DNA from: Chimonanthus salicifolius
Lineage: Eukaryota > Streptophyta > Magnoliopsida > Laurales > Calycanthaceae
NCBI GenBank assembly: GCA_013350335.1
Contig: CM023532.1
Coordinates: 96,754,786-96,818,785, forward strand
Direction of reading: 5' to 3'
DNA: 64,000 nt
A program made the translations under genes and the position numbers. Positions 10,803 through 20,660 of this stretch are shown piece after piece; within the stretch, counting starts at the first letter, position 1; every line of letters begins with the position of its first letter. Under the pieces are notes generated by a model that saw only the letters and a program-made list of their open reading frames with translations, did not search any database and had not been told where the DNA came from.

Positions 10803-11000
10803 ATGTCTATTTATCTTGCTCTGCTTAGGAGGTACTATGATGATGTTCGAATATTAAGATAAATTGAATTCTTGTTAGACAATATAAGAAGACATTTGCA
10901 AACCTGCACCCACAGAAATAATCCTCGCCATCAAGAATTTGAAAGAAGAAGGATTGTTTTAATGAGTTCTTATGCTGTCTTCCAACTAGATAAATTTGGT
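10803..11000 (+). pseudogene. Array unit 2: ORF0 fragment
   Basis: ATG at 10803 with the same in-frame TAA after VRILR as the other units. Variant RNNPRHQEFERRR distinguishes it from units 1 and 3 (NNHHRHEF). Truncated by the inverted CP-protease piece. Confidence 0.7.
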
Positions 11001-11002
11001 AT

Positions 11003-11791
11003 TAACAATCTTCTCAAAGTTTTTTATTTTTATTTTTACCTGAACTCTCCACTGTTGGTAAATACATTTTGTAGGAATTAGACCAGTAGAGATTTTGCTA
11101 ATTTCTCCTTTAATTCTTTGGACAAATTTTTCTTCATCGTATTTTTCAATAGCACCATCATTTTCTAACCAAGTTAACCTTTCATCCAGCTCATTTTGTT
11201 TTTTGGTTAACTCTAATCTTAACTCACGGAGTTCTCTCTTTTGATCATTTAATTCTCTTTGTAAATCTGAGAGAGTTAAGGGTTTATTTTTAGTATGAAA
11301 TTTTTCTGCTATATTCATAAGGTCAATCATTGAATAGGTTGATGTGTGAAATGTTTCTTTCTCTTTTATCCTTTTTGGATAATATGGTGCTTTATCACCA
11401 TTTTCATTTTCTTCAAAGGAAATTTTTGGTTGTGAACTTTCTCCTTCTTCTCCTCCCCCCAATTTTGAAATTTGATTTAAAAATTGAATTTTTTTCTCTG
11501 GATCGGGTATGTTATCAACCATTTCTAGAAGTAATTTTTGAGAGGTAGTGAGGACACGAATATGGATACCAAGATCTTCATCAGATGGTATCGACCATTC
11601 TCCGTCAGATTCTTCATTATCTGAATGACATGTACATGATTGGAATTGTTTGATGAGCTGAACCTAAGGACTATTTTCTTCAATGTCAGTTGATGAATCA
11701 GATTCATATTCTTCTTCTTCTTCTGAAGAACTTGATTCAGATTGTTCTTTTTCAGTATTTTCCTCATCATTTTTGGTATTGATTTTTCTAA
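11003..11791 (-). pseudogene. Array unit 2: inverted CP C-terminus / protease-leading fragment
   Basis: The minus-strand frame 11522-10986 (178 codons) runs MVDNIPDPEKK through ENDGAIEKYDEEK and ISTGLIPTKCIYQQ, ending in VKIKIKNFEKIVNTKFI, which reaches the first residues of the protease region before the junction. The ENDGAIEK and ISTG variants are shared with unit 4. Confidence 0.8.
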
Positions 11792-12876
11792 ATATCCAAC
11801 TGGAAGTTGAAAGCCTTGCATTTGAAGAACAAAATGATTACCACATAAAAACTGTTGAAAAAACTGTTTCTCTCTCTGGAGGAAAACAAACAATTAAAGT
11901 TCTTGATAAAAGAATTATTGAACAAATCATAACCAAATACAACTACCTGCACATAGGATTAATTCAGGTAGGAATCAAACCACAGTTTCGATTAGGATTA
12001 AATGTTTCAGTGTGTGCTTATGTGCGAGATCAGAGACATGATGAGTTTGATGATTCTCTTTATGCTATGATCGAATCAAGTCTTTGTCATGGACTTGTTT
12101 ATTTTAACTGCTTTCCTAATATCACAATTGACGCTCATGATGATGATGTTCTCAATTGTGCAACCATTGGATTTCAAAGTAAATGATTAAAGATGAATCC
12201 AAGAAGTAAACCTTTTGCTATAGTTTATCGTGTGTTCTACAAATCTATGATCTCTGTCTTTCCCATGATAGCCTATAGAGATAAGGTTGATAAAGAAAAA
12301 ACTACAGTTCTCATGGAAACAGACTTTAACAATAATGTGTTTATTCCAAAAGTCATCAGTTGGGAAGAAGTTGTTCTCCCAGGAAATTGGCAAATAGAAG
12401 ATGTCACCCCAAGAGTAAATGAAATAACAGATGATTTACAAAGTATAGTCAAATTACCAATGGAAATGTTGAAATCAATTTTAGGAGAAAAATGGGAAAA
12501 GCTAGGAGAAGTTTTGCCGGTTATACGGAAGGAAGAAAAAGTTTAAAATTAGAAGAAATAGATGATGACCAAAGGAGTGGTGAAAAGGAAGAAATGGATG
12601 AAAAGGTTTTTAGAAACAAAGAAAGCGGAATCGAACACCCTGTGTATAAAAGAACTTCATCACAAAAAACCTATAATCCTGGTGAGAGTGATTTTCTCCA
12701 AGGAGCCATAAGAATGATTAGCATTCAAAAGCCAGAAGAAATACCTGTTAAAAAATTTGAAATTGATAAACCATGTCTTAGAGAAAATTTGAAAAATCAT
12801 CCTTTAAAAGATTGGTTCTTTAAAAGGTTTAACAGAGAAGAAAAAGATAAAATGAGAGAATTATGCTATTTCCAAA
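11792..12876 (+). pseudogene. Array unit 3: movement-protein and mid-polyprotein fragment
   Basis: Carries the open haplotype: 11683-12186 reads without stop through IIEQIITKYNYLHIGLIQVG, VRDQRHDEFDDSLYAMIESS and DAHDDDVLNCATIGFQSK, so the 30K-type core is intact here though its N-terminus is foreign. CAA replaces the TAA of units 1, 2 and 4, and CGA restores the Arg. The mid-polyprotein part is as in unit 2. Confidence 0.8.
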
Positions 12877-13080
12877 TCAATTTCTTTTCCTTCAGTGTCT
12901 TTCCAAGTTCTTGTTGTTTTTCCTATAACTCTTATTTGTTCTGGGCTTTGAGTTTCTTTTTCTTTGATTTTCCCTTTTTTAAAATATTCCATGAACCAGT
13001 CACAGAAAGGTATATTTCTTTGTTCTTCCTCCATTTGGAAATACCATAATTCTCTCATTTTATCTTTTTCTTGCTCTACC
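12877..13080 (-). pseudogene. Array unit 3: inverted fold-back piece
   Basis: Identical arrangement to units 1 and 2; minus strand reads MRELWYFQMEEEQ to DTEGKEIDLE. Confidence 0.75.
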
Positions 13081-13158
13081 TAATGTACCTTAGCAAAAGT
13101 TTGTTTGGAGTCTTGTGTTGGTAGCTAAACTTTTTCCTGTTTCATTTGGTTAGAGGTC

Positions 13159-13210
13159 CTCTCATGGTCGGATGAGAGTGTGCTCTTTAGTGTAAGCTCT
13201 ATCTGTATAA
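13159..13210 (+). promoter_or_regulatory. Array unit 3: EPRV promoter, altered TATA
   Basis: Stem-loop at 13159-13178; TGTATAA at 13204-13210. Same promoter haplotype as unit 2. Confidence 0.6.
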
Positions 13211-13680
13211 GGAGCTGGTGTTTCCATTTGTGATAATCGTTCAAAAATTAAAAAAAAAAAAAGGGATTTAGATGAATTAAATCTATTATCCAGGATCTTA
13301 AGCTTTTTAGCCAAGTTGACCTATCCAATTCTCTTTAAAGTTTTTATTTTCCTTCTTATTCTCCACTTTTGTGCCTCATTTATCTTCTTTGAAGGAAAAT
13401 AAGTTGATAAATCTCACCCACCTTGGAAGAAACTTGATATTTCTGCCCTAATACAGAAACCAAGAATTATGTCATGCCTGTAAAAAATGCATCTATTTAT
13501 GAATAAATTTATAAAAAATATATATATATATAGTCCAGAGTCTAAGTGTGAGTGTGAGTTTGAAGTTTGAGTGTGCTAAAGTTTTGAAGTCTTGTACAAT
13601 CTTCTGTAAGTAATTAAGTTTTTATAAGTTTAATATTATATGCTTGTTATTATCAATTATGTTGTTTCTTTTGCTAGAAT

Positions 13681-13876
13681 ATGTCTATTTATCTTGCTCT
13701 GCTTAGGAGGTACTATGATGATGTTCGAATATTAAGATAAATTGAATTCTTGTTAGACAATATAAGAAGACATTTGCAAACCTGCACCCACAGAAATAAT
13801 CATCACCGTCATGAATTTGAAAGAAGAAGGATTGTTTTAATGAGTTCTTATGCTGTCTTCCAACTAGATAAATTTG
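13681..13876 (+). pseudogene. Array unit 3: ORF0 fragment
   Basis: ATG at 13681; in-frame TAA after VRILR; NNHHRHEF variant as in unit 1. Cut by the inverted piece. Confidence 0.7.
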
Positions 13877-13879
13877 GTA

Positions 13880-14668
13880 TTAACAATCTTCTCAAAGTTT
13901 TTTATTTTTATTTTTCCTGAACTCTCCACTGTTGGTAAATACATTTTGTAGGAATTAGACTAGTAGAGATTTTGCTAATTTCTCCTTTAATTCTTTGGAC
14001 AAATTTTTCTTCATCGTATTTTTCAATAGCACCATTATTTTCTAACCAAGTTAACCTTTCATCCAGCTCATTTTGTTTTTTGGTTAACTCTAATCTTAAT
14101 TCACGGAGTTCTCTCTTTTGATCATTTAATTCTCTTTGTAAATCTGAGAGAGTTAAGGGTTTATTTTTAGTATGAAATTTTTCTGCAATATTCATAAGGT
14201 CAATCATTGAATAGGTTGATGTGTGAAATGTTTCTTTCTCTTTTATCCTTTTTGGATAATATGGTGCTTTATCACCATTTTCATTTTCTTCAAAGGAAAT
14301 TTTTGGTTGTGAACTTTCTCCTTCTTCTCCTCCCCCCAATTTTGAAATTTGATTTAAAAATTGAATTTTTTTCTCTGGATCGGGTATGTTATCAACCATT
14401 TCTAGAAGTAATTTTTGAGAGGTAGTGAGGACACGAATATGGATACCAAGATCTTCATCAGATGGTATCGACCATTCTCCGTCAGATTCTTCATTATCTG
14501 AATGACATGTACATGATTGGAATTGTTTGATGAGCTGAACCTAAGGACTATTTTCTTCAATGTCAGTTGATGAATCAGATTCATATTCTTCTTCTTCTTC
14601 TGAAGAACTTGAATCAGATTGTTCTTTTTCAGTATTTTCCTCATCATTTTTGGTATTGATTTTTCTAA
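13880..14668 (-). pseudogene. Array unit 3: inverted CP C-terminus / protease-leading fragment
   Basis: The minus-strand frame 14399-13908 (163 codons) carries the ENNGAIEK and ISTSLIPTK variants of unit 1. Confidence 0.8.
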
Positions 14669-15752
14669 ATATCCAACTGGAAGTTGAAAGCCTTGCATTT
14701 GAAGAACAAAATGATTACCACATAAAAACTGTTGAAAAAACTGTTTCTCTCTCTGGAGGAAAACAAACAATTAAAGTTCTTGATAAAAGAATTATTGAAT
14801 AAATCATAACCAAATACAACTACCTGCACATAGGATTAATTCAGGTAGGAATCAAACCACAGTTTTAATTAGGATTAAATGTTTCAGTGTGTGCTTATGT
14901 GCGAGATCAGAGACATGATGAGTTTGATGATTCTCTTTATGCTATGATCGAATCAAGTCTCTGTCATGGACCTGTTTATTTTAACTGCTTTCCTAATATC
15001 ACAATTGTGCTCATGATGATGATGTTCTCGATTGTGCAACCATTGGATTTCAAAGTAAATGATTAAAGATGAATCCAAGAAGTAAACCTTTTGCTATAGT
15101 TTATCGTGTGTTCTACAAATCTATGATCTCTGTCTTTCCCATGATAGCCTATAGAGATAAGGTTGATAAAGAAAAAACTACAGTTCTCATGGAAACAGAC
15201 TTTAACAATAATGTGTTTATTCCAAAAGTCATCAGTTGGGAAGAAGTTGTTCTCCCAGGAAATTGGCAAATAGAAGATGTCACCCCAAGAGTAAATGAAA
15301 TAACAGATGATTTACAAAGTATAGTCAAATTACCAATGGAAATGTTGAAATCAATTTTAGGAGAAAAATGGGAAAAGCTAGGAGAAGTTTTGCCGGTTAT
15401 ACGGAAGGAAGAAAAAGTTTAAAATTAGAAGAAATAGATGATGACCAAAGGAGTGGTGAAAAGGAAGAAATGGATGAAAAGGTTTTTAGAAACAAAGAAA
15501 GCGGAATCGAACACCCTGTGTATAAAAGAACTTCATCACAAAAAACCTATAATCCTGGTGAGAGTGATTTTCTCCAAGGAGCCATAAGAATGATTAGCAT
15601 TCAAAAGCCAGAAGAAATACCTGTTAAAAAATTTGAAATTGATAAACCATGTCTTAGAGAAAATTTGAAAAATCATCCTTTAAAAGATTGGTTCTTTAAA
15701 AGGTTTAACAGAGAAGAAAAAGATAAAATGAGAGAATTATGCTATTTCCAAA
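14669..15752 (+). pseudogene. Array unit 4: movement-protein and mid-polyprotein fragment
   Basis: Returns to the stop-bearing movement-protein haplotype (GAA-TAA near 14799; TTT-TAA near 14866; the same small deletion in ACAATTGTGCTC). Mid-polyprotein frames 15069-15422 and 15368-15925 match units 2 and 3. Confidence 0.8.
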
Positions 15753-15956
15753 TCAATTTCTTTTCCTTCAGTGTCTTTCCAAGTTCTTGTTGTTTTTCCT
15801 ATAACTCTTATTTGTTCTGGGCTTTGAGTTTCTTTTTCTTTGATTTTCCCTTTTTTAAAATATTCCATGAACCAGTCAAAGAAAGGTATATTTCTTTGTT
15901 CTTCCTCCATTTGGAAATACCATAATTCTCTCATTTTATCTTTTTCTTGCTCTACC
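15753..15956 (-). pseudogene. Array unit 4: inverted fold-back piece
   Basis: As in other units, with IPFFDWFMEY where units 1-3 have a Cys (IPFCDW) on the minus strand. Confidence 0.75.
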
Positions 15957-16034
15957 TAATGTACCTTAGCAAAAGTTTGTTTGGAGTCTTGTGTTGGTAG
16001 CTAAACTTTTTCCTGTTTCATTTGGTTAGAGGTC

Positions 16035-16086
16035 CTCTCATGGTCGGATGAGAGTGTGCTCTTTAGTGTAAGCTCTATCTATATAA
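16035..16086 (+). promoter_or_regulatory. Array unit 4: EPRV promoter with TATA box
   Basis: Stem-loop at 16035-16054 and TATATAA at 16080-16086, the promoter haplotype of unit 1. Confidence 0.65.
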
Positions 16087-16558
16087 GGAGCTGGTGTTTC
16101 CATTTCTGATAATCGATCAAAATTAAAAAAAAAAAAAAAGGGATTTACATGAATTAAATCTATTATCCAGGATCTGAAGCTTTTTAGCCAAGTTGATCTA
16201 TCCAATTCTCTTTAAAGTTTTTATTTTCCTTCTTATTCTCCACTTTTGTGCCTCATTTATCTTCTTTGAAGGAAAATAAGTTGATAAATCTCACCCACCT
16301 TGGAAGAAACTTGATATTTCTGTCCCTAATACAGAAACCAAGAATTATGTCATGCCTGTAAAAAATGCATCTATTTATGAATAAATTTATAAAAAAAATA
16401 TATATATATAGTCCAGAGTCTAAGTGTGAGTGTGAGTTTGAAGTTTGAGTGTGCTAAAGTTTTGAAGTCTTGTACAATCTTCTGTAAGTAATTAAGTTTT
16501 TATAAGTTTAATATTATATGCTTGTTATTATCAATTATGTTGTTTCTTTTGCTAGAAT

Positions 16559-16755
16559 ATGTCTATTTATCTTGCTCTGCTTAGGAGGTACTATGATGAT
16601 GTTCGAATATTAAGATAAATTGAATTCTTGTTAGACAATATAAGAAGACATTTGCAAACCTGCACCCACATAAATAATCCTCGCCGTCATGAATTTGAAA
16701 GAAGAAGGATTGTTTTAATGAGTTCTTATGCTGTCTTCCAACTAGATAAATTTGG
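16559..16755 (+). pseudogene. Array unit 4: ORF0 fragment
   Basis: ATG at 16559; in-frame TAA after VRILR; then IRRHLQTCTHINNPRRHEF, a unit-specific Arg-to-Ile change. Truncated. Confidence 0.7.
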
Positions 16756-16759
16756 TATT

Positions 16760-17547
16760 AACAATCTTCTCAAAGTTTTTTATTTTTATTTTTACCTGAA
16801 CTCTCCACTGTTGGTAAATACATTTTGTAGGAATTAGACCAGTAGAGATTTTGCTAATTTCTCCTTTAATTCTTTGGACAAATTTTTCTTCATCGTATTT
16901 TTCAATAGCACCATCATTTTCTAACCAAGTTAACCTTTCATCCAGCTCATTTTGTTTTTTGGTTAACTCTAATCTTAATTCACGGAGTTCTCTCTTTTGA
17001 TCATTTAATTCTCTTTGTAAATCTGAGAGAGTTAAGGGTTTATTTTTAGTATGAAATTTTTCTGCTATATTCATAAGGTCAATCATTGAATAGGTTGATG
17101 TGTGAAATGTTTCTTTCTCTTTTATCCTTTTTGGATAATATGGTGCTTTATCACCATTTTCATTTTCTTCAAAGGAAATTTTTGGTTGTGAACTTTCTCC
17201 TTTTTCTCCTCCCCCCAATTTTGAAATTTGATTTAAAAATTGAATTTTTTTCTCTGGATTGGGTATGTTATCAACCATTTCTAGAAGTAATTTTTGAGAG
17301 GCAGTGAGGACACGAATATGGATACCAAGATCTTCATCAGATGGTATCGACCATTCTCCGTCAGATTCTTCATTATCTGAATGACATGTACATGATTGAA
17401 ATTGTTTGATGAGCTGAACCTAAGGACTATTTTCTTCAATGTCAGTTGATGAATCAGATTCATATTCTTCTTCTTCTTCTGAAGAACTTGAATCAGATTG
17501 TTCTTTTTCAGTATTTTCCTCATCATTTTTGGTATTGATCTTTCTAA
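16760..17547 (-). pseudogene. Array unit 4: inverted CP C-terminus / protease-leading fragment
   Basis: The minus-strand frame 17278-16742 (178 codons) starts MVDNIPNPEKK (Asp to Asn) and has the ENDGAIEK and ISTG variants of unit 2. Confidence 0.8.
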
Positions 17548-18097
17548 ATATCCAACTGGAAGTTGGAAGCCTTGCATTTGAACAACAAAATGATTACCAC
17601 ATAAAAACTGTTGAAAAAACTGTTTCTCTCTCTGGAGGAAAACAAACAATTAAAGTTCTTGATAAAAGAATTATTGAACAAATCATAACCAAATACAACT
17701 ACCTGCACATAGGATTAATTCAGGTAGGAATCAAACCACAGTTTCGATTAGGATTAAATGTTTCAGTGTGTGCTTATGTGCGAGATCAGAGACATGATGA
17801 GTTTGATGATTCTCTTTATGCTATGATCGAATCAAGTCTCTGTCATGGTCCTGTTTATTTTAACTGCTTTCCTAATATCACAATTGATGCTCATGATGAT
17901 GATGTTCTCGATTGTGCAACCATTGGATTTCAAAGTAAATGATTAAAGATGAGTCCAAGAAGTAAACTTTTTGCTATAGTTTATCGTGTGTTCTACAAAT
18001 CTATGATCTCTGTCTTTCCCATGATAGCCTATAGAGATAAGGTTGATAAAGAAAAAACTACAGTTCTCATGGAAACAAACTTTAACAATAATGTGTT
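17548..18097 (+). pseudogene. Array unit 5 (partial): movement-protein fragment
   Basis: Open haplotype as in unit 3: 17439-17942 reads without stop to DAHDDDVLDCATIGFQSK. A new start ATGAGTCCAAGAAG lies at 17950. The viral sequence ends within the FNNNVF codons at about 18097, where GTGTTTGTCCAG begins the minisatellite; the viral GTGTTTATTCC and the minisatellite share GTGTTT, a microhomology at the break. Confidence 0.8.
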
Positions 18098-20112
18098 TGT
18101 CCAGTTTTACTAGAATTTCCAGTTTAGCAACTTTGTTCAGTTGGTCTAGTATGTCCAGTTTGTCAAGTTAGTCAACTTTTTCCAGTTTGCCAACTTTCTA
18201 CAGTTTGTCTACTTTGTAATGTTTGTCCACTCTTTCCATTTCCTCCAATTTGTCCAGTTCGTATAGTTTGTATAGTTTGTCCACTTTGATCACTTTGTCC
18301 ACTTTGTCATGATTGTCAAGTTTGACTAGATGGTTCAGTTTGTCCAGTTTGACAAGTTTATCTAATTTGTCCAATTCGTCTAGTTTGTGCAGTTGGTAAG
18401 TTTGTCTACTTTGTCGAGTTGATCCCACAGATCTAACTTGTACAGTTTCTCCAGGTTCATCCAGTTTGTCCAGTTACTCAACTTTTTCCAGTTTTCTCAC
18501 TTTCTACAGTTCATCCACTTTATCATGTTTGTCTACTTTTTCCAATTCGTCCTGTTTGTCCCTTTGTCTAGTTTGTCCATGTTTGTCCACTTTTCGAATT
18601 CGTCCAGTTTGTCGACTTCGTCCAGTTCATCCAGTTTGTCCACTTTGTTCACTTTTATCCAGTTTGACGAATTTGTCCAATTCGTCCTGTTTTTCTAGTT
18701 TGTCCAATTCGTCCTATTCGTCCAGTTTGTCAAGTTAGTCAACTTTTTTCCAGTTTACCCATTTTCTACAGTTTGTCCACTCTTTCCAATTCGCCCAGTT
18801 CATCCAGTTTGTACAGTTTGTCCACTTTGTTCACTTTGCTCACTTTGTCCACTTTCTTAAGATTGTCAAGTTTGTCTAGATGGTTCAGTGTGTCTAGTTT
18901 GACCAGTTTATCTAATTTGTCCAATTCGTCTAGTTTGTGCAGTTGGTAAGTTTGTCTACTTTGTCGAGTTGGTCCCACTGAGGCAATTTGTGCTGTTTCT
19001 CCAGATTCGTCCAGTTAGTCCACTTTTACCAGTCTGCGTACTTTCTACAGTTCATACAGTTTGTCATGTTTGTCTACTTTTTTCAATTCGTCCTGTTTGT
19101 CCACTTTGTCTAGTTCGTCCATGTTTGTCCACTTTTTCGAATTCGTCCAGTTTGTCAACTTCGTCCAGTTTGTCCACTTTGCTCACTTTGTGCACTTTGG
19201 TCCAGTTTGATGAATTTGTCCAGTTTATCTAATTTGTCCACTTCGTCCTGGTTGTCCAGTTTATCCAATTCGTCCTATTCGTCCAGTTTGTCAAGTTAGT
19301 CCACTTTTTCCAGTTTGCCCACTTCTACAGTTTGTCGACTTTGTCATGTTTGTCCACTCTTTCCAATTCGTCCAGTTTGTCCAATTTGTCAAATTCGTCC
19401 AGTTTGTCCACTTTGTTCACTTTGCTCACTTTGTACACTTTGTCAAGATTGTCAAGTTTGTCTAGAAGGTTCAGTTTGACCAGTTTATCTAATTTGTACA
19501 ATTCATCAAGTTTGTGCAGTTGGTAAGTTTGTCTACTTTGTCGAGTTAGTTTCACTGAGCCAATTTGTGTAGTTTGTCCAGATTTGTCTAGTTTGTCCAG
19601 TTAGTTCACTTTTTCCAGTTTGCCCATTTCTACTGTTCATCCACTTTGTCATGTTTGTCTACTTTTCCAATTCGCCATGTTTGTACAGTTTGTCTAGTTT
19701 GTCCACTTTTTCCAATTCGTCCAGTTTGTCTACTTCGTCCAGTTCATCCAGTTTGTCAACTTTGTTCATTTGGCTCAATTTCTCTAGTTTGTAAAATTTG
19801 TCTAGATGGTTTTGTTTGTCCAATTTCTCCAGTTTGACCAGTTTATCTAATTTGTCCAATTCTTATAATTTGTCCAGTTGGTCAAGTTTGTCTACTTTGT
19901 CGAGTTGGTCCAATTTAGCCTATTTGTGCAGTTTGTCAAGTTTATATAGTTCGTCCAGTTTGTTCAGTTTGTGCAGTTTGTCTTGTTTTCCAACTTCATC
20001 TACTTTACCACTTTGTCCACTATGTCCAGTTTGTCCAGTTTGTTCACTCTATCCTGTTTGTCCAGTTTAAGTAGTATTTCTAGTTTAGCAACTTTGTTCA
20101 GTCGGTCCAGTA
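18098..20112. repeat. 9-bp minisatellite block 1 (AGTTTGTCC / ACTTTGTCC)
   Basis: About 2.0 kb of 9-bp monomers, mostly AGTTTGTCC, ACTTTGTCC and AATTCGTCC. Because 9 is a multiple of 3, long frames appear on both strands: Lys-Leu-Asp repeats on minus, Ser-Ser-Leu and Val-Gln-Phe repeats on plus. A higher-order block (GGTAAGTTTGTCTACTTTG then GAGTTGRTCCCAC) recurs at about 18396-18430, 18944-18977 and 19521-19553, so monomers are grouped into units of roughly 0.55-0.58 kb. Confidence 0.95.
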
Positions 20113-20270
20113 TAGGCCTGTAATCCGACCTTGCCTTGCCCACTGACTGTCCGGCCCGAATCCTAAAGTCCATCAGTGAACCAGACTCTAGAGTCCGATA
20201 AGGACTCTTGGACAGGTCCGAAGAGTCCGATTAGGATTCGGGCGGGCCGCGGACTGTCCATGAGTGTGAT
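20113..20270 (+). mobile_element. hAT-type transposon 5' terminus with subterminal inverted repeats
   Basis: The non-minisatellite sequence starts TAGGCCTGTAATCCGACC, similar in form to the short terminal inverted repeats of plant hAT elements. Within 150 bases, GGCCCGAATCCTAA (20153-20166) is mirrored by TTAGGATTCGGGC (20231-20243), and GTCCGATTAGGA/GAGTCCGATAAGGA motifs repeat, as expected of subterminal transposase-binding sites. The matching 3' end is not in the window, because LTR A interrupts the element at 24258. The assignment rests on this and the BED exon at 23530. Confidence 0.5.
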
Positions 20271-20660
20271 TACTTGATGAAATTTTTAGGGCTTCACCGT
20301 CGCTTCTCATTCTTCCGTATTGCAATTTCTTCTCCTTCTCACGCTTGCCGCTCTCTCATACTTACCGCTCTGGAAAGATCTCCCTCTTACCTCACCGGAT
20401 CTCTCTTTTCTCCCTCTTTCCGTTCTCCACTCTCTCGCACCTCTCTAGAAATCCGATTGAGACTTCCATCGCCTTCAGCCTCTGCACTCTGATTGAGACT
20501 TCAGCCGATTCCCTCTTGTTGATTCCGGCCCTGTTTTGTTGATCTGCAAATCTAGGTCTCTTTCTCTCTCTTGGTCTCTCTCTATCGGTCACACACACAC
20601 TCTCTGGTCGAGACTCTACTCACCTCTCTCATTTTCTTTTTCTTTTTTTAGATTGAATTA
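20271..20660 (+). other. CT-rich leader-like region (possible hAT exon 1)
   Basis: C/T-rich sequence with short ORFs of low-complexity composition (e.g. 20274-20492). No recognised domain. It sits where Ac-like hAT elements have a non-coding first exon. I do not call a protein here. Confidence 0.35.

Larger units (their letters stand above)
6021..18097 (+). repeat. 2.88-kb tandem array of scrambled EPRV mosaic (4 units plus partial fifth)
   Basis: The anchor ATATCCAACTGGAAG occurs at 6021, 8915, 11792, 14669 and 17548, and the start ATGAATCCAAGAAG at 6437, 9315, 12193, 15069 and 17950 (ATGAGTCC in the last). Unit lengths are about 2894, 2877, 2877 and 2879 bp. Every unit has the same order: forward movement-protein/mid-polyprotein piece; inverted mid-polyprotein piece; forward promoter; forward leader pieces including a misplaced polyprotein piece; forward ORF0; inverted CP-to-protease piece. 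The junctions are the same in all units, so the mosaic formed once and was then amplified. Units are nearly identical, so amplification is recent relative to viral decay. Unit 5 stops at 18097, where minisatellite takes over. Confidence 0.95.

Noticed and set aside
20274..20598. Small ORFs in the CT-rich region
   Set aside because: Low-complexity composition, overlapping on both strands, no recognisable domain.
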